DNA of 9,840 nucleotides from the NCBI GenBank assembly GCA_964520425.1, contig CAZFMX010000100.1:1-9840 (forward strand), given 5' to 3'. Shown piece after piece: positions 1 to 6,207 of this stretch. The DNA is from JAFGFY01 sp964520425. Lineage in GTDB: Bacteria > Desulfobacterota > DSM-4660 > Desulfatiglandales > HGW-15. The position numbers were made by a program, and so were the translations under genes. Every line of letters starts with the position of its first letter. Within the stretch, counting starts at the first letter, position 1. The notes beneath the pieces were generated by a model. That model was not told where the DNA came from. It searched no databases and worked only from the letters and a program-made list of their open reading frames with translations.

Positions 1-1
1 T

Positions 2-49
2 TCCACTATTCCAGAACATGAGCGAGATGAGAGGATAGAAGGTGGATAA
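2..49 (+). CDS. possible 3' end of an upstream gene (partial)
   Basis: Reading from base 2, the frame is open for 15 codons (ending ..RIEGG) and stops at TAA 47-49, overlapping the GTG start of hdrA at 42. A second frame from base 3 is also open and stops at TAG 36-38, so the choice between them is not certain. A short overlap with the next start is common inside operons. If the cluster follows the bam order, the upstream gene would be an HdrB-like subunit (bamD). Nothing in these 15 residues identifies a family. Confidence 0.25.
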   Translation, partial: STIPEHERDERIEGG

Positions 50-3000
50 GGAACCGAATGAGCGAGAGTTGAACAACAGTTCCGAAAAAGACCATTTCGG
101 TGATGTCATGGTCGTGGGTGGAGGGATCAGCGGCATACAGGCTGCCCTCGACCTGGCTGAGACCGGTCTTAAGGTCTACTTGGTTGACAAATCGCCGGCC
201 ATTGGCGGCCATATGGCCCAGTTGGATAAGACCTTTCCTACCAATGACTGCTCCATGTGAATACTCTCACCTAAACTGGTCGAGGTCGGCCGGCACCCAA
301 ACATAGAGGTTCTAAGCCTTACTGAGGTTGATGAAGTCAAAGGGCAAGCAGGGGATTTTTGGGTTACCCTGACGAAGAGGCCCAGATACATTAATGAAGA
401 CAAATGTATCGGTTGCACCACCTGTGTAGAATACTGTCCGGTCCAATATCCTGATCAGTTCAATCAGGAGATATCGGATAACAAAGCCGTCCACATATAT
501 TACGCCCAAGCCATTCCCCTTGTCGCATATATCGATGAAAGTTGCATTTACCTCAAAGAGAAGAAATGTCGTATCTGTGAAAAGGTCTGTCAGAACGACG
601 CCATAAACCTTCGTCAAACTCCGGAGGAGATAAAGATCAATGTAGGTGCCATCGTTCTGGCCCTCGGCCTTGAGCCTTTTGATCCTTCGGTGAAGGATGA
701 ATATGGCTATGGAAGAATGCAGAATGTGGTCACAAGTATGGACTTCGAACGCCTCTTATGCGCCACAGGGCCATACGAAGGCGAGATACGCCGTGCCTCA
801 GACCACGATCATCCCCATAAGATCGCCTGGATTCAATGTGTCGGTTCAAGACGGGTGACCGAAGGTGATAACAGCTATTGCTCGGCCGTATGCTGCACCT
901 ATACCCAGAAACAGGTGATCCTAACAAAAGATCATGACGCAGAGGCGGAGTGTACGGTATTCCATAATGATATTCGTTCCTACGGAAAAGACTTTGAACG
1001 GTATTATCAGAGAACGGAGCAGCTTTCCGATGTTCGGTTTATAAGAAGTTACGCAACCATTGTCAGAGAGATTCCGGAGACCAGGAATGTCGTTGTAAGT
1101 TATGCGACGACTGACGAAGGCGTAAAGGAAGAAGAATTCGATATGGTGGTTTTATCCGTCGGTTTGACTCCTCCTGCAGGTTATCAAAACCTGGCGGACA
1201 AGTTTGGAATCGAGCTCAATTCACACGGATTCTGTAAAGCAGACCCATCCAATCCTATGAAGACCAGCAGACCCGGAATCTATGTAAGCGGAGCCTTCCA
1301 GGGGCCAATGGATATCCCTGAGTCGGTCTTTACCGCCAGCGCAGCAGGCTCTCTTTGTGGTGAGTTTCTGGACTATCGGCGAGGAAAATTGACCAAAAAA
1401 AGGGTATATCCCCCGGAAAAGGATGTCTCCCAGGAAGAACCTAGAATTGGCGTCTTTGTATGCCATTGTGGCGCGAATATCGGAAGAATCGTGGATGTTC
1501 CCTCAACAGTTGAATACGCCTTGACCTTACCTAATGTAGTCTACGCCCAGGAACAGCTCTTTTCGTGCGCAACGAATTCCGCTAAAGAGATTACAGACAA
1601 AATACAGGAAGAAGGTCTCAATCGAGTGGTTGTGGCAGCCTGCTCCCCCAGGACCCTTGAGCCGCTATTCCGTGACACGCTTCGGGAGGCGGGAATCAAT
1701 CAATATTACTTCGATATGGCTAATATTAGGGAGCATAACTCCTGGGTTCACTCCAAAGAAAAGGAAGAAGCCACACAGAAGGCAAAGGACATCACCCGGA
1801 TGTCTGTGGCGCGAACCTTCTATTTGGAACCATTACAGGAAATTGATCTCCCGGTAAACAAGAGGGCCTTGGTGATTGGCGGAGGTATAGCCGGCATGTC
1901 TTGTGCGCTCTCCATAGCCAACCAGGGATATGAAGTTTACCTGGTGGAAAAGGATACAGACCTGGGAGGAATGGCAAAAAAGATTCATTACACCCTGGAA
2001 GGGCTGGATGTTCAGGCCTATTTGAAGGATCTTCTTCGCAAGATATATGAACACCCGTTAATCCGTGTGCATACAGAAGCCACCGTCATAGAGGCCACTG
2101 GTTATGTGGGGAATTACGCAACCAAAGTGACGTCAGAAAGAGGAGTTACAGAGATAAGGCATGGAGCAGCCGTCATCGCTGTCGGTGCTGAAGAATATCA
2201 GCCTATCGAGTACCTATACGGCGAGGATGACAGGGTCTTGACATCAATGGAATTGGAGGAGCGGATTACTGAAGAAGACGAAGGATTGATCAAAGCTCAA
2301 GCTGTGGCCATGATTCAGTGTGTGGGCTGTAGAAACGAAGACCGAGATTACTGCTCCCGGGTATGTTGCGGCCATTCCATCAAGAACGCCCTGCTGCTCA
2401 AAGAAAAAAATCCGGACATGAATATCTATATACTCTACCGGGATATGAGAACCTATGGATTCAAAGAGGACTATTACCGGGAGGCATCAGATAAAGGCGT
2501 AAAATTTATCCGTTATGAACCGGATGACAAACCCCAGGTGGAGGCTACTGAAGAGGAAGGCCGGCCTATTTTGAGGGTGACCGTACCCGATTCCATTTTA
2601 GGCCAGAAGCTTGAGATAGATGCCGATTACCTTGGTTTGGCCGCGGCTGTCATTCCCTCGCAAGGAGCCAAGGAAGTATCTCAATTATTCAATGCCGCAT
2701 TGGGACCAGATGGTTTTTTCAGAGAAGCCCATGTCAAACTAAGGCCTGTTGACTTTTCCACGGACGGCGTTTTTCTGTGCGGAACGGCTCACTATCCAAA
2801 ACACATATCTGAAACGATCAATCAGGCTTACGGCGCCGCAGGCCGGGTCTTGACCCTTCTCTCACGTGATATCGTCACTGTCTCAGGTTCTGTTTGCGAG
2901 GTCAAAGAAGATCATTGTATTTCATGTGGGGCATGTATTACAGCTTGCACTTATGGCGCTATCGAGTTTCGTGAAACTCCTCAGGGTAAAAAGGCTTGGG

Positions 3001-3184
3001 TTAATCCCTTTATTTGTAAAGGAGACGGTCTCTGTAATGCCAAGTGTCCGNNNNNNNNNNGTGTCCAACCAATGCGATCTATCTGAAGCACTTTAATGAT
3101 GAAGAGATCTTGAGCCAAATTGATGCGGCGTTTCCGGAAGAAGAGATTTTTCAGCAGATTGATATAGCTGGATCCAGTATCTAG
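42..3184 (+). CDS. hdrA: HdrA-like FAD/iron-sulfur electron-bifurcating subunit, selenocysteine-containing (BamE-like)
   Basis: This is a heterodisulfide-reductase A-type flavoprotein, the expected flavin hub of an electron-bifurcating cytoplasmic complex. The GTG start at 42 has AGAGG at 30-34, 7 nt upstream. Domains: FAD-binding GGGISG near residue 25; family signature DCSM-U at 69-73, with TGA 258-260 read as Sec where other HdrAs have Cys, followed by ILSPKLVEVGRHPN; two [4Fe-4S] motifs (C122/125/128/132 and C168/176/179/183); a central HdrA domain with VCHCG; a second FAD region (GGGIAG near 612); and a C-terminal ferredoxin (C959/962/965/969, then C992-x2-D995-x2-C998-x3-C1002). The frame stays open from 261 to the N gap at 3051-3060. 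The bases after the gap repeat GTGTCC from before it; collapsing that overlap restores CPTNAIYLKHF and leads to TAG 3182-3184, about 1041 aa. Taken literally, the N run gives a false stop at 3084-3086. The length fits double-FAD HdrA/BamE forms. The BamE assignment rests on gene order. Confidence 0.93.
258..293 (+). promoter_or_regulatory. Sec UGA codon and candidate bacterial SECIS hairpin in hdrA
   Basis: TGA 258-260 lies at the position of the Cys that ends the HdrA DCxxC signature. Fifteen bases later, CTGGTCG (276-282) pairs with CGGCCGG (287-293), including two G-U pairs, and closes an AGGT loop (283-286). Bacterial SECIS elements lie just 3' of the UGA and carry G-rich apical loops; the loop resembles the AGGUC loop of E. 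coli fdhF as I recall it. The pairing was found by eye. The sequence is also constrained as coding DNA. Confidence 0.7.
3051..3060. other. assembly gap (10 N) inside hdrA, probably an uncollapsed contig overlap
   Basis: Ten N bases separate ..AAGTGTCCG from GTGTCCAACC... The hexamer GTGTCC on both sides suggests that two contig ends overlap by a few bases and were joined with a fixed-size placeholder. Removing the duplicate gives AAG TGT CCA ACC AAT GCG, that is K-C-P-T-N-A, the expected end of the last ferredoxin motif of HdrA. The true gap is therefore probably zero or negative. The G at 3050 would be a contig-end error. Confidence 0.8.
3089..3130 (+). repeat. direct repeat, copy A (3' end of hdrA)
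   Basis: This 42-bp stretch encodes HFNDEEILSQIDAA of HdrA and matches 39 of 42 bases of 5221-5262, which lies 2132 bp downstream. Both copies are followed, within about 250 bp, by an mvhD gene with the same ribosome-binding site and start context. The pair brackets the mvhD1-GNAT segment. Confidence 0.88.
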
Positions 3185-3207
3185 TATCCCCTGTCCCGCC
3201 ATTTTAT

Positions 3208-3232
3208 CCGCCATAGCTTTAAGCGACGGCGG
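3208..3232 (+). repeat. REP-like hairpin CCGCC...GGCGG just upstream of mvhD1
   Basis: CCGCC (3208-3212) pairs with GGCGG (3228-3232); inside, GCT (3216-3218) can pair with AGC (3222-3224). The pattern resembles the palindrome at 9730-9755, which shares the CCGCC, AGCTT and GGCGG blocks in the same order, so the two may belong to one intergenic repeat family. The 3' arm ends directly at the AAGGAG ribosome-binding site (3233-3238) of mvhD1, so folding could affect translation of that gene. Confidence 0.6.
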
Positions 3233-3248
3233 AAGGAGAAGAGAATAA

Positions 3249-4085
3249 ATGAGTTCGATACTCCAGTTTAGACCTAAGATATTAGGTTTTATATGCCATT
3301 GGTGAGTGTATGGCGCCGCAGACATGGCTGGAGTTTCCAGACTACAGTACACCCCGGAAATCAGACTTATTCGCGTCATGTGTTCAGGTAGAGTAGACCT
3401 TGAATTCATACTCAGGGCCTTCGTTAAAGGAATAGATGGTGTGTTTATTGGTGGCTGTAATCTTGATGAATGCAATTATATCACTCATGGAAATTACGAT
3501 GCACTCAACATGGCGCTTCTGTGCAAGAAGATCATGGAACATATCGGTTTGAATCCCGAAAGGTTAAGGACCGAATTCATGTCCGCTGGTGACGGGATCA
3601 GACTCACCGAGGTGATCAATGAGTTTACGGGGAAGATCAAGGATCTGGGACCGCTCGGCAAAGGGGAAGATATAGACGAAGATGAATTAAGATTCAATCT
3701 TGAGACGGTCAGAAAATTGATCCCCTACATAAAAATGGTGAAAAAGGAGAAGTTGGCGACACATCTAAGAAATAGAGAAGAGCATGACGGGTTTTTTACC
3801 CGTGAAGAGATAGACGAGTTATTTCGTGATGTAGTCTCATACTATATCGATCCGAAAATATGCCAGGCCTGTATGATCTGCCTTAAGCGATGCCCTGTGG
3901 AGGCGATTTCAGGTCGAAAGAGGCAGATCCATGTCATTTACCAAGATAAATGCATAAAATGCGGGACCTGTCTGGAGGCCTGCCCTCCTCATTTCGGCGC
4001 TGTGCGGAAGATCTCCGGCGCACCTGTTCCCCCTCCTATTCCCGAAGAAGAAAGGATGATAACCAGAAAAAGTAGGAAGAAGTGA
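3249..4085 (+). CDS. mvhD: MvhD-like [2Fe-2S] protein with Sec and a fused C-terminal 2[4Fe-4S] ferredoxin domain (BamF-like, copy 1)
   Basis: MvhD-family proteins pass electrons between an electron-input module and HdrA. ATG 3249 has AAGGAG at 3233-3238, 10 nt upstream, and starts a frame that crosses TGA 3303-3305. The product is 278 aa with the motif C16-H-W-U19-V-Y-G-A-A-D, the family's CxWC/U-x-YxGAD signature. Other family cysteines are C45 (MCSGRVD), C70 and C75 (GCNLDEC). Residues 100-190 are largely helical linker. Residues 199-250 add two [4Fe-4S] motifs: C205/208/211/215 and C235/238/241/245. MvhD alone is usually about 140 aa. The tail, including the following PIPEEER..RKSRKK stretch, closely matches the C-terminal domain of the NuoF-like protein at 6732-8678, which suggests domain copying within the cluster. 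The TGA at 4083-4085 is taken as the real stop because the tail ends at the same place as in NuoF. The Sec domain is paralogous to 5411-6196. Confidence 0.93.
3303..3340 (+). promoter_or_regulatory. Sec UGA codon and candidate SECIS hairpin in mvhD1
   Basis: TGA 3303-3305 follows the codons for C-H-W, at the second Cys position of the MvhD CxWC motif. CTGGA (3328-3332) pairs perfectly with TCCAG (3336-3340) across GTT, 22 bases after the TGA. The same hairpin and its surroundings (3321-3349) are identical in mvhD2 over 29 bases, including wobble positions, while the flanking codons differ. Confidence 0.72.
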
Positions 4086-4375
4086 TCTATAAATGACTTC
4101 TTCACCTTCTATTATTCGCAGGACCACGAAGGAAGAACAAGCCTACAATAGAACCCCACGGGTAAACCTGTCCCATTATGTTACCCGTCTTCGCCTTCGG
4201 CTTCCTACTTCGCCAAAGGCTTCGACGCGACAAGACGATGCGGTTATCCGCCTCAGCTTGGGGACGACATCGCGCTGTAGCATAATCCATGCCTTCGACT
4301 TCGACTAGGGAAGCATTTGCGCATTCATCCACGGGTAGGCCCGTGGTCTTCTGCGAAGGCGGATAGAACACACGG

Positions 4376-4400
4376 GGCAAGATCATGAAATGATCTTGCC
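4376..4400. repeat. perfect 11-bp inverted repeat with 3-nt loop
   Basis: GGCAAGATCAT (4376-4386) and ATGATCTTGCC (4390-4400) are exact reverse complements around GAA. There is no T run after either arm, so it is not a classical terminator. It could be an operator or part of a mobile or repeat element. Confidence 0.6.
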
Positions 4401-4594
4401 GTCGCTGACCTCTCAGAGACTCCATAATCCTCAAGAGCCACATACATGCATCATATCGAGGCGACCAATTCCTTGAAACATAAGTCGGAATCGCCCACAC
4501 TCCAATCCGGAGAAAAGGCCTATTTTCAACAAGATTAAACGATATTCTCCTCTTCGATAACACACATTCTGTCCCATAACCTGGCTTTTTCAGA

Positions 4595-4627
4595 TTGACA
4601 ATAACACGAGTATTCGGTATCCGAATA
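4595..4627 (+). promoter_or_regulatory. candidate promoter with overlapping 17-bp palindrome upstream of the GNAT gene
   Basis: TTGACA (4595-4600) is a perfect -35 hexamer. With 17-bp spacing the -10 position reads TATCCG (4618-4623), a weak match. The perfect palindrome TATTCGGTATCCGAATA (4611-4627) covers the -10 position, as a repressor operator would. It lies about 70 bp before ATG 4698. The gene downstream has no other obvious promoter. Confidence 0.4.
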
Positions 4628-4697
4628 TGCATGGTCATTACAAGACTAAAGATACCACGACTCGCGGTTACGGCGATTAGAATGGAAAGGGGGCACT

Positions 4698-5150
4698 ATG
4701 AACGAGAGCACCATCAAAATAAGGCTCATGAAGGCCGAGGATTTTGAAGCCGTCCTTGGAATTGACGAGAAAATACTCAAAGTATCCAGGCAGGCCTACT
4801 ATGAAATGAAATTTGAAAAGCTTTTTGAAACCAAGGACTATTTGCCCGCGTCTTTTGTGGCAGAGGCGGAAAATGGAAAGGTGGTAGGGTATATCATGGG
4901 GGAACTCTATATGGGACAATACGGTATCTTCCAGGAAAGGGCTACCCTAGATACTATCGGTGTCGATCCCAATTACCAGAAAATGGGTATCGGCAAAAAG
5001 TTGATAGATGAATTTATCCAACATCTGAAAAAAGTCGGCGTCAAAAAAGTCAACGCCTTGATCAGCTGGAATGATCCCCAACTGATGCTTTTCTTCAACG
5101 CAAACCAATTCACCCCCTCAAAGACCATCAACCTGGAACGAAGCCTTTGA
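4698..5150 (+). CDS. GNAT-family N-acetyltransferase
   Basis: A 150-aa protein of typical single-domain GNAT length, transferring an acetyl group from acetyl-CoA to an unknown amine. The acetyl-CoA-binding motif A is clear: a beta strand ending in DTIGVDP (85-91), then Q94-K-M-G97-I-G99-K and the helix KKLIDEFIQHL. The region VAEAENGKVVGYIMGEL (54-70) gives strands 2-3, and SWNDPQLMLFFNANQF near the C terminus fits motif B. AAGGGGG lies a few bases before ATG 4698. The gene sits between the two mvhD copies, separated from both by non-coding DNA, and may have its own promoter. The substrate cannot be read from sequence; lysine acetylation of pathway enzymes and small-molecule targets are both possible. 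Confidence 0.88.
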   Translation: MNESTIKIRLMKAEDFEAVLGIDEKILKVSRQAYYEMKFEKLFETKDYLPASFVAEAENGKVVGYIMGELYMGQYGIFQERATLDTIGVDPNYQKMGIGKKLIDEFIQHLKKVGVKKVNALISWNDPQLMLFFNANQFTPSKTINLERSL

Positions 5151-5214
5151 CGACGGGAAAGAGCATTTATCATCTTTTTAGGAAGCGTCAACCTTCGTAG
5201 ACCTAGACAAGACC

Positions 5215-5277
5215 TACTTACACTTCACTGATGAAGAGATCTTGGGCCAAATTGATGCGGCGGTTGGAGATGAGTAA
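5215..5277 (+). pseudogene. remnant of a second hdrA 3' end
   Basis: This stretch translates to YLHFTDEEILGQIDAAVGDE followed by TAA 5275-5277. It matches the tail of the intact HdrA (IYLKHFNDEEILSQIDAAF). No start codon or body of HdrA precedes it: the same frame meets TAG at 5179-5181, and the GNAT gene lies immediately upstream. It is followed by an mvhD gene, just as the intact hdrA is. This indicates that an ancestral hdrA-mvhD junction was duplicated and that only the last codons of the second hdrA survive, or that the mvhD1-GNAT block was inserted at the hdrA 3' end. Confidence 0.82.
5221..5262 (+). repeat. direct repeat, copy B (hdrA tail remnant)
   Basis: Matches 3089-3130 at 39 of 42 bases. 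The two copies are in the same orientation, 2132 bp apart. Confidence 0.88.
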
Positions 5278-5284
5278 CAGGATA

Positions 5285-5340
5285 CTGGATCCTGGATCCT
5301 GGATACTTGATGCTGGATGCTGGATGCTGGATGCTGGATA
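5285..5340. repeat. heptamer tandem repeat (CTGGATN), 8 units
   Basis: Eight contiguous 7-bp units: CTGGATC twice, CTGGATA, CTTGATG, CTGGATG three times, CTGGATA. One unit has a G-to-T change. It follows the hdrA remnant stop directly and precedes mvhD2. Related single units (CTGGATC, and CAGTATC/TAGTATC on the other strand) appear at 3168-3189 over the stop of the intact hdrA. Tandem copy number may vary between strains or be mis-assembled. Confidence 0.9.
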
Positions 5341-5365
5341 CCAGGATCTAGTGTCCAGAATCACT

Positions 5366-5390
5366 TGTCACTCCATAGCCTCTGGTGACA
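5366..5390 (+). repeat. hairpin immediately upstream of the mvhD2 ribosome-binding site
   Basis: TGTCAC (5366-5371) pairs exactly with GTGACA (5385-5390) around a 13-nt loop. It occupies the same position relative to AAGGAG (5395-5400) and ATG 5411 as the 3208-3232 hairpin does before mvhD1, but with different arm sequences. A stem kept in place with changed sequence suggests a role in RNA structure, although two examples are weak support. Confidence 0.5.
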
Positions 5391-5410
5391 GCGGAAGGAG
5401 AAGAGAACAA

Positions 5411-6196
5411 ATGAGTGCAACCCACAAGTTCAAGCCTAAGATACTCGGTTTCGTATGTCATTGGTGAGTATACGGAGCTGCTGACATGGCTGGAGTTTCC
5501 AGACTACAGTATTCACCAGAAATCAGGCTTATTCGAGTCATGTGTTCAGGGAGAGTCGACCTTGAATACATACTGAGAGCCTTCTCGAAAGGAACTGATG
5601 GGGTCTTTATCGGTGGCTGCAATCTGGATGAATGCAATTATATCACTCATGGAAATTACGATGCGTTGGGCAATGTACACCTTTTCAGAAAACTAATGGA
5701 ACGTATAGGGCTGAATCCGGAAAGATTGAGTATCGAATTCATGTCCGCCGGAGATGGAATACTTCTGGCGGAACTGATCAATGATTTCACTAAGAGGGTG
5801 AAGGAGATGGGGCCCTTAGGTGAAAGCGAAGGATTAAAAAGAGACCATTTGAAGTTCAAACTTGAGGCTGTTCATAAAATAATCCCCTACATCAGGCTTG
5901 TTGAAAGGAAAAGACTGAGGGTCCCGTCAAAATCATGGGATGCATATAACGCCTTTTTTGCAAGTGACGAGGTCAACGATATATTTGATGAGTTGATAGG
6001 TGAAAAACTGACAATAAATCAAATAACGTCGCTCCTGCGGGAAAAATCCCTTTCCATGGGAGAAATCGCAGAGTCTCTGGGTCTGAATTCGTCTGAAGTA
6101 TCCAGGCACATGAATACGGCATCAAAGCATAGGTTGGTCAGGTACGATGAACACAGGAACTGCTATACCCTGGCCTACAGTCAAGGAGGAAAATAA
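5411..6196 (+). CDS. mvhD: MvhD-like [2Fe-2S] protein with Sec and a C-terminal winged-helix domain (BamF-like, copy 2)
   Basis: A 261-aa paralogue of 3249-4085. ATG 5411 has AAGGAG at 5395-5400, and the frame reads through TGA 5465-5467 to TAA 6194-6196. The motif is C16-H-W-U19-V-Y-G-A-A-D; C45, C70 and C75 are conserved. The first ~165 residues are very similar to copy 1 (MAGVSRLQY, RVMCSGRVDLE, GGCNLDECNYITHGNYDAL are shared). The tail differs: residues ~200-255 read as a winged helix-turn-helix of MarR/ArsR type (QITSLLREK helix, MGEIAESLGL, recognition helix SSEVSRHMNTASKHRL, then a wing-like VRYDEHRNCYTLA), with no ferredoxin cysteines. The gene lies 11 bp before nuoE, so it is probably the copy that works with NuoEF in the complex. 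The tail may be structural rather than DNA-binding. Confidence 0.93.
5465..5502 (+). promoter_or_regulatory. Sec UGA codon and candidate SECIS hairpin in mvhD2
   Basis: TGA 5465-5467 encodes U19 after C-H-W. CTGGA (5490-5494) pairs with TCCAG (5498-5502) over GTT at the same distance from the UGA as in mvhD1. Bases 5483-5511 are identical to 3321-3349. Confidence 0.72.
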
Positions 6197-6207
6197 ACAA
6201 GACGGTT

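Larger units (their letters stand above)
4086..4697. other. 612-bp intergenic region without a convincing gene; several inverted repeats
   Basis: No reading frame here has a recognisable family, a good ribosome-binding site or coding-like composition. A 178-codon minus-strand frame (4102-4638) is open, but its translation looks random. The region is rich in palindromes: ACGGGTAA/TTACCCGT (4158-4165/4181-4188), CCACGGG/CCCGTGG (4329-4335/4340-4346), and the three described separately. CCACGGGTA occurs twice (4156-4164, 4329-4337). Two similar 16-mers, CTTCGCCTTCGGCTTC (4189-4204) and CTTCGCCAAAGGCTTC (4208-4223), lie 3 bp apart. It may be a decayed insertion or repeat cluster joining mvhD1 to the GNAT gene. 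Confidence 0.6.

Noticed and set aside
258..260. TGA as a nonsense mutation making hdrA a pseudogene
   Set aside because: The frame continues with full HdrA homology, and two more genes carry TGA at the equivalent Cys position. A shared Sec codon explains all three better than three independent nonsense mutations.
2981..3475. Minus-strand frame across the N gap
   Set aside because: Antisense shadow of hdrA and mvhD1, with unknown residues at the gap and no start signal.
4083..4085. TGA at the end of mvhD1 as another Sec codon
   Set aside because: It follows the RKSRKK tail that also ends the NuoF-like protein. The 20 codons after it have no homology, and no Cys is expected there.
4102..4638. 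178-codon minus-strand frame
   Set aside because: No ribosome-binding site or family resemblance. It spans several palindromes and its composition looks random; kept only as a remark on the intergenic region.
5285..5340. CRISPR array
   Set aside because: The units are 7 bp and contiguous with no spacers, so it is a simple tandem repeat. No cas gene or tRNA/rRNA gene was seen in the window.
5231..5467. Separate 78-codon gene upstream of mvhD2
   Set aside because: It begins inside the hdrA remnant in another frame, runs through the heptamer repeat (repeated LDAGCWML-type sequence), and is only the in-frame upstream extension of mvhD2, which starts at ATG 5411.
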